A DNA stretch of 64,000 nucleotides. It comes from Pyronema omphalodes (taxonomy: Eukaryota > Ascomycota > Pezizomycetes > Pezizales > Pyronemataceae). Location: assembly GCA_024516155.1 (NCBI GenBank), contig JAJJXM010000008.1, positions 186,001 through 250,000 on the forward strand. Reading direction: 5' to 3'. Positions 25,901 through 39,439 of this stretch are shown here, one piece after another. Position 1 is the first letter of the stretch, and the number at the start of each line of letters is the position of its first letter. The notes under the pieces are model-generated. The model ran no database searches. It saw nothing but the letters and a program-made list of their open reading frames with translations, and had not been told where the DNA came from. A program made the translations under genes and the position numbers.

Positions 25901-26938
25901 ATATTATCACATGATTTTGGCAATGTGGGCTACATTGTGGGTCTGTTCCATTTTTGTTGTCTATGTTATTAGTGGGTTAATTACTTTGAAGGTTCACAGC
26001 TATTTACACGGAAAGCCGCATGTAGATCCATCAAAATCTTTTTTTTCTACTCTAGAGAAACATCCAAACTGTAACCCTTGGCAGCACTAAGCTTGAAAAG
26101 CGGGGCTGATCCAGCGGGTATCCAGTCTTCAACGAGTGAGGCTTTTTGCCTTCTCAAGGCCGTCAATTCTATCCACAGACGGCTTTTACGCAACCCGAGT
26201 GGCGTTCCAATCACAACCCTAAGCCCTATCACCGGCCAATACTATAGCATCTGGACTCTGTATGGACCCGTCTTGCCCGTACCCGCCTGATTTGAGGCTC
26301 CTCCAATCACGGGGTGAGCAAACATAAAGCAGAGACTGATACCCAATCAATTCTCAGGTTAAACCCCTCTTTCAGACCCCTAACCACTTTACAAGGCTTT
26401 CACTGTGTCTATCTAGGCATTCAGCTAGTCCTGATTTTCGCATAACGCCGTGGGTTACTTTAAACACTGGTGGGCAACAGGTGACTGTGATGGGTTGATG
26501 AAACACCAAACAGCAGGGTTGAAGGCCGTCCCCCGAAGTCACGCAGCGGGATCCACGGGATCCAGACTTTCGCCTCTCATGCTCACATTGTATCGACTGA
26601 TATTATTGGGAGTGGGTTTCAAATGTCAGTCCATGATAGGAATGTGGGTTGGTTTTCTTCACATCAATCGTTTAGCACTCGCACTCTCAGGGCAGCAGCT
26701 AACATAACTAGAGTAACGGTACTTTATCGAAGCCCCGCAGTGCAGATGCATGTAACGGTACACTCCACTCTACGATAACTCCATCAGATATCAAAAATCA
26801 CAGGTGCTCACCCCTCACATCACTGGGTCGACTCGGACTCGCTTCGGCTATCTACGACCCCCACTTGTTCTACTTCCGCTGCTCACATGTCGTTGCAAGG
26901 CTTGACGCCCCTTGCTGTTGGAGTGAGTATCAGCTTTA

Positions 26939-27062
26939 CTCTGTTGCCCCCGAGGAACTCTTGTTACTTTGCCCCCGCTATTCGAATCAGCAGCACTTTG
27001 CTCTGTTGCCCCCGGGGAACTCTTGTCACTTTGCCCCCGCCGTTCGAATGAGCAGCACTTTG
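26939..27062. repeat. 62-nt tandem duplication in a GC-rich island
   Basis: Two adjacent 62-nt copies (26939-27000 and 27001-27062) start with CTCTGTTGCCCCCG and end with AGCAGCACTTTG, differing at only a few positions. A diverged third unit follows (GACCACTGTGCCCC). As 62 is not a multiple of three, the unit does not preserve a reading frame. Confidence 0.85.
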
Positions 27063-30000
27063 ACCACTGTGCCCCTCGCTCGCCTTGCCGAAGGGCTTCG
27101 CACAGTCTCGCAGACACTTACTTAGGATAGCCGCCGGAGTGCATGAGCCGTCGGTCGTGCATTGTCGCTTTCGCTAGGAATTTACAAAGCCATGGTGAAT
27201 GTTGTTGCGTATCTAGAGTGCATTCCCACGGCAGGGTTTCGCGTCTAGGCGCACCAAGGGACACCAAGTTGGGAGCTTGGTATGGACTCCTGCGCAGTGT
27301 GTATGCGGGGCGTTGCGGGCACATGATTGGATTTCGCGAGAAAATAGCCCGCATCGAACCAACGGGGAGGCCAAGGGGGGAGGCCAAGGGCTATACATGC
27401 GGGCTCGCTGCCGCGACGCGAGATGACGGATAGTCCATTATCGCCCTGCAAAGCCCGCAAGGACTAAAGGGCGATCATTTTCAAGGCGATTCTCGACCCC
27501 GCCCTGAAAAGCGGGGCGGGGTAAGGAATCAAAGTATGTACGGGAGACCAATCGGCAGCTTGTTGGGAAGCATACTTTTGCTCGACACGAGACTATCGTG
27601 CGTACGCGAAGTCGCCTCGGAGATGTTGATGCGGGCACGAGCGAGCGAGGCAGCAACGTGCGGAGGTGCAGAGTACATACACGAGGGGTATTTCGGGGGG
27701 CATTCGCAGCTTGCTTTCCGCCCGAAGTACTGGCCGCATAGGAAGGACCATGTGCTCGAGCGGGGTCATGGTTCAACAAACGAAAGCGTGTTTCATTGGG
27801 GGTGATTTTTGATGACCGCTTCGTTTGCTGAGTGATTTATCACTGGACAGGTGAAGGTATGTTACTAACGGTTTGCAGATCTTTTTTTTTTTCGTTACAT
27901 CCAAAATACCCTGCCCATAAATTTACTTGGCTAGCGGGGTAAGGTGGGTAAATATCGATTTTTTTTTTCGCCTCATGTTCGTAACAAAGAAAAAAAAAAC
28001 GTGCGAACCTAGAGTGACATATGATAATCATTATCAAATAACCCTAGTCTGGTGCTGCTCAGGATTTTCACCAATTCTCGATCGATTAATTGCGCTGAAT
28101 ATTTGTTTACTTGGGCGTTATGAAAGGCAGCCAGATACGATTTCTGTATCTATCGTAATGTGCGCATGATTGGTCCACGATGATTACAGATTAAAGGTCC
28201 CCCACTTTCCTCGACTCAGCTCAGCAGAGTCTAGCAGAATGTCACATGTAACGAATTTTGATAGTAAAGCACTTTCCCGTGGCATTTTAGGCACAGTAAC
28301 GATTGGCTTAGCAATGAAGTATTCACGTTGGATCACTCGTAGCTTCGTAAAGAAAACGATGGCCCGGTTGACCTATATATACCCCGGCTACATCCCACCA
28401 ATGAGCAAGTGAGCATACGACCATGCATGCAACGTTGCTCACCGATAGAGCATAGCGTATCCATGGTAGCGCAACGAAGTTTACGCAGTGCAATGTCTGG
28501 AGGATATATTTTCTGCCTATCCCCGAGACGAGTAGACGAGTATGCCGGAGGGGTAAGGGAAGGCATATACATAAGCTGTATAGTTTATTTGTGAGTACAT
28601 ATGCCGTATTATGACATCGTGCCTAAGATTATCCATGGATAGTATGAAACTCTAGCCCCTCTAACCGTTTAGAGATGGTCTAGTGAAACGTTCTGCCTGT
28701 GCTCTTCCGTAACAATATCTTTAAAGTTCGATGACTGGCCTAGATTGCTTGCCTAGTACGTATGTACGACATCTCAACGGTGATATTGGTATAAAGAGAG
28801 GGTATTACAGTAAGCGGGGAAACTTGAGAATTCGAACCCTCGTACATAGCTCGTCCATAGGCTATCTTTTGACATATCTAGTAACCATGGATATATGCGG
28901 GTGGACGAACACACCTTGGTAAGTAACGGTCATCAGTGGTCCACGAAGTTTTTTTTTGTTCCCCAACTTGCCAGGTCTGCCAGGTCTACTAGGTCTACTA
29001 GATCTGCTGGGCACTATGATACCCCTTACCATCTATACCTACCAATCTCTTCATCAGTTTCTTCAGAAGGGGTATAGAAATCTAGGTTACTAGTTTCTTT
29101 CATAGCAAGCTTATCAAGGTCCAAAGACGCCTATGAACAGCGGCCCATATTGTAACCATGGTTATGAGCGGGTGGTGAAAGGTAACGGGCCACGGCCATC
29201 CACCTAATGGTGTAATACATAGCTACTCAACGAAGGGAACGAAGATAGTCACGCTTGTTAGTTTCCTTATCATACTATTAGAACTATCCAATATCATCAC
29301 AGAAACGAACAAAAACATCTATGGAACTAAAATAAAACCGGTCCGTATCGTAACCACGGATGTACAGTAAGAACTAACTGTCAACTAAAAAGCGGGAGGA
29401 TTGGATTCTTACCATTGGTTCTGGAGGGAGGTTTTATGCCCGCTATTGGCAGGGGCGGGGAGGTGGACGGTGGAAGGGGGGATATGGGTCGAAACTCGAA
29501 TAACGATCCTGCCCGCACAGTACACTAAGTACATGGATCATGTATAACGGTAACTGTTGATCCGGATTCCGAAAACATGATACCACTTACGCTCGCTATG
29601 ATTCGAGTCTAGATGCCCGATGATATCTGTTACGAGATCCCTAGGCTTTTTTTCTAGTAAAACTTCACACTGGGAAATCGTAGAGGACAAAAGTCGCGCC
29701 AATATCTTCACAGAGATCCATAGAGCTCTAGGATAAGGAAAATTGAAAAATCGGAGTACATGGCTGAATATGATGCAACAGGGGTTACGGGAAGCGCGGG
29801 GGTCGGCCATTGACACCCGATGCCCGACGTCCAAAGCCTAAAGCCCGAAGCTTGGAGACCCACACTCTCAGCTCAGGTACATGAAATTTCTCCATCGCAG
29901 GCGGCGTCGAGAAGCGGCGTCGATGTGAGAGGAGTGAGGGGGTTCGTCGGCCATTGACATTCGATGACCGAATCAGTAAAAACTTTATTTCCTTCAGTCA

Positions 30001-30056
30001 ATCCATTAATCCATCCATTAATCCATCCATTAATCCATCAATCAATCCATCAATCC
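30001..30056. repeat. (ATCCATTA/ATCA)n microsatellite
   Basis: Alternating ATCCATTA and ATCCATC units in tandem. Confidence 0.8.
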
Positions 30057-31377
30057 GTATGATCCAAAAACCTTCAAAATACTGCACTTACATTACAAAT
30101 TAAACATTGAAAATTAAACATTAAACATTAAACCCCAGGCTTAAAACCAAAAACCAAGAACTTGGCACTATGTAGGAACTCCAAACTAGACTAGTAACCT
30201 AACCTAACCTAAACTAAAACTAAAACTATCTAAAATGTCGTGCATGAAAAAATCAAGAAAGAGGAAAAGGATACATATGTACATACATACAGCGCCACCA
30301 CCGTTGTACGTACATACATACAGTAGTCAATTTTTCGGGAGCCACTTGATGAAGCCCTAGAGTGAAAAATTCCGAAAGCCTAAGAGAAGATTATGGCTTG
30401 GTATTTTAGTGTCTTGGTATTTTGATCAAAGTCTCATATCATATCATAAATTTTAACTCGCTCTTGATGTGATGTACCTAGGTTTTGAGTAAAGCTATGG
30501 ATTACAGATTACAGTCGAATTTTTTCATCTAAAATAGGGCAATAACAATTAGTGTATACAATAAACATGTCGATATTCCAAGAAAAGAAACAGAGGGATG
30601 GTATCATCATCCATCATCATCACCATCATTATAAGAAATCACAGGATCAGGATTAAGGATTAGACATATGGATCTTAGCAATAATCAGGGTAAACTGTAA
30701 TTTTCATTTTCATTTCATTTTAATCATACACCGATCGAGGTCTCGAAGGCCTTTGCGGGGAAAGCAAAGTAACAACCAAAATCCTGTCCTCGAGGCCGGA
30801 ACTCCCTAATGAGGCAACTTAACTGTAATTTTCAGGTACAATACTCAGGTTGTAACTACGCAAAGCATAGTGATTTCCCATGATTTCCCATGATTTCAGA
30901 TACAAACTATCTTTATCCAGAAGTACTATAGCAAACTACACATCCAGTGATCTGCCAAACAAAAACAATAGTTTTGATATTAATCATTCTAACAGATACT
31001 GAGATAAATATATATATATACATATACCACCAACTACACCAGAACCCCTCGCCTCCCCCACCTCCCCCCCATTAGAAAAGTATACAACCGAACCAGTAAC
31101 CACCTCAATACTTCACTACTCATCACCTAGGCCGGGGCCACTACTCTTGCTCTCCTTTACTTCGATTGAAAGGACATATAAATTGGCGTATAGAGCGTTA
31201 CGCATCAGTAATAAATCGATAATAAATCACAGACCTTTGATTACCTATCACCCTTTACCATGCCCCAATACCCAGCTGTATCAATTAAATATCTATACCC
31301 CCTCCCCCCCCCCCCTCCTCCCTTCGAGGAGATATTTTCATGCTATATAACAATAAGTAATATAACACACAACGCAC

Positions 31378-31418
31378 AACACCCAACACCCAACACCCAA
31401 CACCCAACACCCAACACC
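31378..31418. repeat. 7-nt repeat (AACACCC)
   Basis: About six near-perfect copies of AACACCC in tandem. Confidence 0.85.
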
Positions 31419-31962
31419 GTATGCTAGCTAGCATAGTAAAACAGTAAAATAATAAAGAAAGTAAACTAATCCGTGTGATTCCAATAAAATAAAAATAAAA
31501 AAACAGGAAGTAAAAAATACAAAATAGAGCGGCGAGATACGAGCCGCGAGTATAATTCCATGATCATAAATCATAACAACCAAATAACCATATCAATCAT
31601 TCATCAGAGCTATAGATATAGACATAGGATTGGGTTGATAATACTGCATAAAAAGAAGGGTTGATAAAAAAAATTCTGCATAAAAAGAATGGTTGACAAA
31701 AAAAGATGGTTGATAATAAAAAGGTCCAAGGGTCCAAGGGTCAAAGGGTAAAGGTATATAAAATAATTTATTTATAACTATTCTATAATAGACTGCATGC
31801 AGCCTGCAGTCTGCAATTTACATCCTAAATATTTAACTGATTATTCTTTCTTTAAGATTCGGTCAATGGTTAGTTTTATAGATATACCTAATAGGCTGAT
31901 AGACTGATAGACTGATACTGTGATACTGTTATACGTCAAATAATCTGAAATAATTTCGCTAT

Positions 31963-32100
31963 AGACAAACAAACCGATAAACAAACAAACAAACCAATAA
32001 ACAAACAAACAAACCAATAAACAAACAAACAAGAATTTTTCATACAATACATACAATACAATACATACAATTCTTTCTTTCTTTCTTTCTTTCTTCCAGC
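31963..32100. repeat. Compound repeat: 20-nt ACAAACA unit, then (TTTC)n
   Basis: A 20-nt unit (AACAAACAAACAAACCAATA) is repeated about three times, then ATACATACA units, then a (TTTC)n tract near 32072-32096. A CAA run and A runs follow. The ORFs on the minus strand here are repeat artefacts. Confidence 0.8.
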
Positions 32101-32434
32101 AAAGACAACAACAACAACAACAACAACAAAAAAAAAAAAACAAGTCAACAAATCAGCAGAAGCAAGCAAATCGACAAGAATTTTCAAAGCTGCTATGGCA
32201 AAAAAAAAAAAAAAAAACGCCTATTCTACGAAAACTAGTAAAAAAAAAACAAGCTAGTAAAAAAAAAAAAGAAACCTACGAAACTACGAAACTAACCTAA
32301 TTTAACTTTACATACAAATCCCCCCATTCTCATGATATCTTTATTTATTAAATGCAAAGCCAAACCTATGGCTTCATCTCATCTCATCTTATCTTATTCA
32401 TTACCCCCCCATCTTCCTTTAGTCCCTCACATTA

Positions 32435-32507
32435 CCCCCCCCCCCCCCCCCCCCTCCCTCCCTTGTCCCATCCTCCTCTCTATCTCCACCCCCCCCCCCC
32501 CCCCCCC
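32435..32507. repeat. Two long C homopolymers just after the kinesin stop
   Basis: Runs of 20 C (32435-32454) and 19 C (32489-32507) lie within about 105 bases downstream of the kinesin stop codon. In that gene's transcript they would be G20 and G19 runs in the 3' region, able to form G-quadruplex structures. Confidence 0.8.
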
Positions 32508-32536
32508 GCATCTAATCCCCCGCACTACCCCCTACT

Positions 32537-35500
32537 CTACTCCCCCCTCTCACAACCCCCAAAGTGCTGCTGATCAATAGTCAAGACCCACTCAATAAGT
32601 TCCCTCTCAGATCTCGCAGCAAACAAATAAGTATTACTCGGCGCATAGACGGCGAAAACATTCGGTCTCCTAAGCAACTTCGCAACCTGAGGTTGATGAT
32701 CAATCCGGCATTGGCTCAGGTTAATAGCCATGATTTCTTCACCGTCTGGTACGGAGTGAACGTGAATATATGGTCTACGTAATTCAAAGTATCGTTTGGT
32801 CCAGTGTTTGTTACTTGGGTCCGGGGTGAGAAGGTAGCCGGATTTGAGGAGTGTTGAACTATGAGAAGAGACAGGTTAGCAAGGGGAGCTTGGATGGTTA
32901 TGTAGGAGGGACTTCGGAGACATACCTTTTCTGCACCAACCTAACCTCCGCAATCAACCTAGGAGGTTGGGCCTCAGTAGCAGTCGCAAAACAAGCCCCA
33001 TTCCTAGGTGGCTCTGTATTTTCCTTTACCAATATCGATTCCGAAGGATCTTTCCAAGATGACCATAAGGATACATATTTCCTCAGGATTTCTAACTCCT
33101 TGGGGTCTGTTATTACTGTTTCGGGGGTGGCTTCTGAGGGGACAAGAGATGCTGATTCGGAGGGGGCGATGGAGGAGAGGGTGTTGTTGGTGTCGGTGCG
33201 TATCATGTCTGATGAAGACGCAGCTTCTGCCGCTGGTGATGGCGGTGATTGTGATTGTGCTGGTGACGGTGATTGTGTTTCTGCTGGGATTTCTGTATCG
33301 CCGTTGATGGAGGCGGATGGGGTTACATGTATCGTACTTGCATCTTCCCCTTCCGATGAAGCGACGACAGGAGCATCGATACTAATACCCAACCCATCAC
33401 CATTCACCACTTCCCCACCGCCCAACACTTCTTCCGGCGTCCTCTCATCTCTCTCCTCAGCTTCATCATCCTCACTCTCCGTCTGAGGATCCGGAGCTCC
33501 AAACACTCTCCCCTTTTCTCCATCTCCCAACACCCGTCCCATTTTCCTGCCATCCCTTAGCCTCTCACCCAAGCCTGCTAGATTAGGAGTCGCAGGCATA
33601 GGAGTCCCTTCTCTAGTCCCCGGCAAACTCCAGAGAAATCCCTTCGCATTCTCGACCTCCGCTGCTCGTTCTCTTCGTCTTCTCGCATCTACAAAGTCCC
33701 TAACCAAACTAACAGATCTCGGGGTCCAACCTTGGAGATATTCTTCTCCTTTGACGTATCTATGCAGGGTATTCATCCTCCACAGATCCCCGGCTCTTCT
33801 AGCTGCTGCAGGTCGGATGGTAAGTTGATATAAACCCACAGCTGCATGGGTGATACGTGTTTGATTCCACAGCTGCATAAACCGACTCTGTGCTCTTAGT
33901 AAGCGGGGTTGGATCTGTGCGGCTAGGTCGAGAGAGAATAATATTGGTTCGCTGAGACGGGTGGAGAGGACGTTCCAGCGGAGACACATTTGGACGCGGT
34001 ATTTATCGGCGGTGGTACGGTCGAGGAGGATGGAGTTGTGCAGACTGGAATCCCATTGAGAGACGATTGTTACTGTGGAGGTTCCGTCTGGGTTATTCTT
34101 TACCACAGGGCCGAGAATAGGTGGGAGGCGGATTTCTTTGGTGGGACTGCTGAGATCGGGGATTTTGCCACGGGGGTCAAGGAGTCGGACTGAGCCGATG
34201 CGGACATCCTGGACGTCACTCCATTGTAGAGTTTCTCCGGAGGAGTGGGTTAGGGAGAGTTGAAGACGACGTTGAAGACCTTGGTGGAGTTGGAATGCGC
34301 CAGGGTCGGAATCGGTTTGTTGAACGACCTCAACTGGTAGATATTCTCCGCTCTCTGCAAGTTCCAGAATCTGGGCACGGGCAAATACATCATGACGTTC
34401 CTCTGTGTAGAATTCATTTTCATTCAACCGCGCTGACTTACGGCGAGGATGAATATGGTTGCTATGATCCCGCATGTCATCCCAGGAGATGAGTTTCTCC
34501 AGATGCATTCCGGTAATCTTGGCAAAGATGGCAACTCTAAGAGTAACATTCCTCAGAGGAGCTCCAAGTGGCATCGACATACTATGGGTTGAATCGAAGC
34601 GGATGGGTCCTTCGTCGAAGTTTGAAACCATGGTTGTTGTGGTGGCGCCACTCTCGTCAGAAACACCAGGGATAAACATCTGTGCGTGAACCTCCGTTCC
34701 CTCTCGCTCTGCAAAGCCGATCATGTCCCGCATGATGACGTTGAATTTTAAGGTGGAACGGGTCTCTGCTGTAGAGGGCTCAATGGTGAGCTTAATTATT
34801 CCAACGACAGACTGCGTGTAGGGACTGGTGACATCTAAAGCAAAGTCTTGGGAGCGGGATTCAAAGATGGCTGTAAGGGGAACATCCACATCTCCTATTA
34901 GGGAGTATTGAGGGAGGATAGGCTCCGTGAAGGGGTCTCCAAGGCGGAAATGCTAGAACAGGGTTAGTTTTATTCCGAGAAATTATTTAAGGAATGTTTT
35001 ATGGGGGTTATGACGTACCTGTAGATATTCCGGACGATCCAGATATTGATAAATCTGTCTCATCTGCCTGACTCTATTCTGCAACTTCTCCAAAGACCAG
35101 AGATGTACAACGCCAGCATGAAAATCCATAACCCTAACACCAACACAAGGTTTCCTAGCCATCTCCAGAAACTCATCCTCTTCTGCCGATACACCATTCA
35201 ACACCAAATCATAACTCGATTGAAAAGTATGTCCTTCATCCACAATTGTGAATTGAAAAACCACCATTTTCTCCATTTCATGACTCATAATCTGTGCCTC
35301 CTTTAAGGTTGCAGCGTTTTGCAGAATCGACTCCGCCATGCGAACATACTTCCTCTGTTTCCAATGCTCTATAACGAATTTCGCTAGGGATGTCTCTCTG
35401 TTTGTTAACCTATCCATTTCAGACTCAGTCTTCTTGCGTGGTGCTAAGGTGATTTCTTCTAGTCGACTCTCGAACTCTTGACGTTGCTTTTCTAGCTCTT

Positions 35501-38477
35501 TCTGCATCTCTGCGCGTGCGTTGGCAAGTTCCACCTCCATTCGAGCCTTCTCCGCCCGAAAGTCGTCAATCTCCATATGCTCCTGAGCTTTTAGTTGCTC
35601 TTGGTATTCGTGTTTTTGCTGCTCCAACTGTCCCTGCATTTCTTCCTTCATCAACCGTAGACGCTCCTCTACCTCACCAGTCTGTGGGGTTCCAGGCATG
35701 GTGATTAAAGTATCGAGAGATAAATCATCCGCCAAAGTTGCAGTAGATGCATATTTCTCTCTAATTCCAGGGAAAGAAGAAGTAACCGACTCAGTCCCAT
35801 CGTCATCCTCTAACCTCGAATCAGAGCGTTCCTTGCGAATGGCCTTAACACGTTGCATCTCCTCTAATAGATTATCGAGCTCATCATCTGTTAGGGTGTT
35901 GATCTTGGACGAGTCTCCTAACCATGCTGTGGCCGCTTCTCGTCTAGCGAAGGACCATTCCATATCGCGGCTGTTTGGTATAGCCGCAGGGGACTCGGGA
36001 CGACTACTGTTGGATTCAGTTTCATGTTTTTCGAGGATATCAGAAACCTGGGACATGGTGTGGGTATGTCTAGCTGTATGTTCCGGGCTCTGTGGTAAGA
36101 CAGCAGAATTCATAGTTGCAGATTGCCTTAGTCTATCCCTCTCAGCCCGGGCTTCTTGAGGGTGGTTGAAACGAAAGATGTGGAAATCCCCAAGAATAAT
36201 TCTGAATCCAGTACGTAATCTTCTCGGCTTCTCAATTCGTAATCCATTAACCATAACTGCAGCTCCTTCGTTTGGTATTAAGGTTACTACACCATTATCA
36301 TTTTCAAAACGACAATGGTCTTGAAGAATTTTGGTTCCGTTGAGTCGAATTTGTGCTGTGGTTGATGTGTCGACATTACCGACTTGAGTTGTACCGGGTT
36401 TGATGTTGTAAACAAGACATTCCGCCAATAACGGGTCGTCGCTGAGGTTCACTAAATGTGGCATTTTCTTTGGGGTTGATAATCCGATGAATCCCTTTTC
36501 TATACTGATTCCTAATTCCTCTAATGCAGTTTCTCGTTCTTTGTGCACTTTTTTGGTTCGTTCTAATCGCTCTTCCCAGGTTTGGTTTAGGTCGGTTAAA
36601 ATCTTCTCGGATTGTTCTAGTTGCTCTGCAATTTCTGCTTTCGACACTTTCTTGACCTCTCCGGTTGCTGTTGTGATGGTGACAATCTGGAGTTCCGGTG
36701 GTGTATCCGCCGCGTAAACCTCTTCAGCGATTCCGCCTCCACCAGATAACTTTGATCTCAACTGCTCCAATTCTTCCTTGAGTTCTCGGATCATTCTGGC
36801 GTTTGGATCTTCGTTGACAACAGCGTGGTTCTTGATTCTCTTCGCCGAATCTGCGTATCTGAGGGTAGATAAAGTTTCGTCGAAATTGATATCAGCGGGA
36901 GAAATAGCAGCAATCATAGCTGTCATTGAGTTACCACCCAACGAATCTTTCAGTAGCCACGTCAATACTGAATCACGATAAGGCACTTGTGCAGCTCCTT
37001 TCTTTTTGCTTTTTCCCGATCCAACATCAGCGAGTGCAGCAATGACACGTCCCAGGGTCGAAAGTGATCTGTTAATTTCTGCTCCTTCCTTTAAGCGCTG
37101 ACCAGTAGCACCAGTAGAAGTAGCTCTTTCTGAACCGGCCAGATCGACTAGCGAAATTCTCGAAACTTTCTCCGTATCCATATTTGTTTCTTCATCGTGA
37201 CGTTTCTGTGATAAAATAAGTGTAAATACCGCATGAGAACGTGATGACGTTTCGTTCATGTTTGTAGCTGCAACTGTTCTTGCTTTATTTCCTTCATCCA
37301 TCAGGTGTTCAATCTCTGCGAAGGACCCTACTACTAATTTTGCAAGATCTTCAACATATGGTCCAGTTGATGGATGCTCTCGGACTTTTAGGCCTGATTT
37401 CGTGGAGGGATTTAAGAGGTCCCGGACTCGTTCTGGAAGGGTGCTATCAGCACGTGTGGTTAATTTGTATGTGGCGGATCCAGATGAATAGTACCGTTAT
37501 AAATTTCCAGATATGAAACCTCGACAGTGCATTTCAAATGCGGGTCTTTTTGGGCGATGTTTCTATAGAAAATAATGTCAGAATTCCATCGTAATCCACA
37601 TACTAAAAGTTCAGACCTACATTCGCTCAAACATATTCTGACAAATCTTTGGAATAACTCCGTATTCCTCTCCATATCCCATCTAATAATAACCGGTAAA
37701 TCGTCAGCTGTCGGAACGGTGGTAGAATAAATCGCCGCTTGGGTAGGTGTTCGAACCATGGAATACGACTTTCCCGAACCCGTCTGTCCATAGGCAAAAA
37801 TACAATTATTGTAACCTCCGAAAGCGTTATCTAATAGCGGTTCACCTAGATCTTGGTAGAGATTGTCCTGTCCAGCTTTGAATAATCAGTACCGGTAGTG
37901 TTCCTCTCGGAGCCTTGAGAGTAAGGTGTCTCGAGGTTCTCCCTTCGCCGTATCAATGTGCGACTCATGAAACCCGTGCAACTCACCATAGGTAGGATCA
38001 TTCTTATTAAAACTCCAATAACTCCGATCAAAGTTAAACACCTGTGGGCCATGATTTTTTGCACCGCCTTTTGCTCCAGCTTTATTTTCCATTCCGGCGG
38101 GTGGTGTAAGGACGGTTTGGGTATCTTTCATTTGCACGATACATTTTGCGCCTCGTTCTTTTTCTATTGTGGTATATTAGCTTTACAAAATCCCACAAAC
38201 TTCGATTTCTCTATTTTAGATTTCTGTGCGACAGGTATTTCGAGTACATTATTCTCGAAGGGAAGGGGAATCCAAAGGAGTATCCGCAGGAGTATCCTAG
38301 TAAACTGCAGTAAAGTCCCAGTCCAGGAGTACCCAAACCCTCCCTCCTTCAGAAGCGACTCAGGAAACCCGAGTATAATGACAAAGTAGAAATCGCAAAG
38401 AGTCGGAGGAGCATACCTCGACTATTAAAAGGCCTCACCCTGACCACCACCTTGATATTTCCACCTGTGCCTGACAT
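32537..38477 (-). CDS. unc104: Kinesin-3 motor protein, UNC104/KIF1 (UncA) type
   Basis: Eight exons: 38477-38417, 38163-37987, 37875-37757, 37682-37621, 37562-37495, 37432-35019, 34952-32926 and 32858-32537. All phases agree, giving 1749 aa. The N-terminal motor domain carries the P-loop GQTGSGKS (109-116), switch I NETSSRSH (222-229) and switch [11 protein letters not shown] (257-265). A neck and coiled-coil region follows, then an FHA domain at about 495-586, more coiled coil, a long KIF1-like middle region, and a C-terminal PH domain from about residue 1645 ([16 protein letters not shown]). This order is diagnostic of UNC104-type kinesin-3, a plus-end motor that carries vesicles and early endosomes; its PH domain binds phosphoinositides. 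Length fits the fungal family. Five of the seven introns lie in the first 490 coding bases, so the motor's N-terminal part is split into small exons. The first intron, 253 nt, is the longest. Introns have GT-AG ends; intron 3 (GTTCGA) has a weak donor. Confidence 0.96.
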
Positions 38478-39309
38478 CTTGACTTATTGCTTCTCCGCGT
38501 CGACTTCAACTTCAACTTCGACTTCAGCTCCGCTTCGAGTTCAAATTCGGCTTCGGCTTCGCTTTGGTTCGCTGCGGTTTGACTTCGCCTTCGCTTCGAA
38601 GAGTAGTCGCAGCCTCAAAAAAGGGCGTCGCCCTGGGCCCTGGGTTATACGTGTCTGCGGTAGTTCGTCGCCACTTTCGCGATGGGGAAACTGGATCTTG
38701 TAGCTGTGTTTGTATAGTATCTTTGTTTCGTGATCGTGATTGTAGTATCGCGGGGGAACGATGAACGTGCGCTGGGGCGCGGTGAGCAGGTGTTCGTGCG
38801 GAGTGGAGTGGTAGTGGTAGTGGTAGTGGTCGGGGTCGGGGTTGAGGTCGGTGAACGTGCTTGTGCTTGATCGGTGTACGAAGAGAAAGAGAGGGAAGAG
38901 AAGAGCCTCGTGTTTCGTGTCTCTAAATCGGGGTAAGAAGGGAAATAATAACGGCTGGGTGTGTATTCGTCGCGTCGGGTAGGGCTCGTTGGCTGTGTAT
39001 CTTTTGTCTCTATTCCCCCTGGTGTGAGCTGCGCGTTCGGGTGATGTCGAGGTAGTATGGTAATGGTGAGAATGCTGCTGCTGCTGCGGCTGCTGACTGA
39101 CTGTCGCTCTGTCTGTCTGTCGGGTATCGCTTTCGCTCTCGCTGCTAACTGAACTGTACTTAACTCTCTATTTCTATTCTATTCTAAAAAACCCCCCTCA
39201 TTCCTCCGCGGTACGGCTGCAACGCTGAGATGATGTGATGTGATGAGCAAAAGGCAGGTACACTATTCGGTGACGGTTTGTCGGACGAATCACAGAATAG
39301 AGCAGCAGC

Positions 39310-39404
39310 TGAGAGATGCAACTGCGAGTGAGTGATGAGTGAGTGAGCGCAACATGCCCATTTCGGAACTGCGAGTGAGTGATGAGTGAGCGCAACATGC
39401 CCTC
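39310..39404. repeat. Direct duplication of about 38-42 nt
   Basis: The block GAACTGCGAGTGAGTGATGA through GAGCGCAACATGCCC occurs twice, the first copy with an extra GAGT. The repeats lie about 3 kb downstream of the closest coding start on the left and have no visible function. Confidence 0.75.
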
Positions 39405-39439
39405 CCCACCCAGGTTTACTGTACCGCAGTTGACCAATC

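Larger units (their letters stand above)
25901..32536. other. Gene-free region with a GC-rich island
   Basis: No intact gene. About 26850-27780 is clearly more GC-rich than its surroundings and includes a 62-nt tandem duplication (26939-27062). It could be an old mobile-element remnant, but no LTR, terminal inverted repeat or transposase motif is visible. From 28 kb to 32.5 kb the DNA is AT-rich with many microsatellites. The right end, with two long C runs, is probably the 3' untranslated region of the kinesin gene. Confidence 0.5.

Noticed and set aside
28810..28850. Minus-strand GGTTCGAA motif resembling a tRNA T-arm
   Set aside because: The stem bases around the loop do not pair, and no acceptor, D- or anticodon arm fits at the right spacing. 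A similar motif near 14508 fails the same test.
32851..33486. 211-codon plus-strand ORF across the kinesin 3' exons
   Set aside because: It lies antisense to kinesin exons 7-8, crosses an intron of that gene and has a Ser/Gly-rich sequence explained by the opposite frame.
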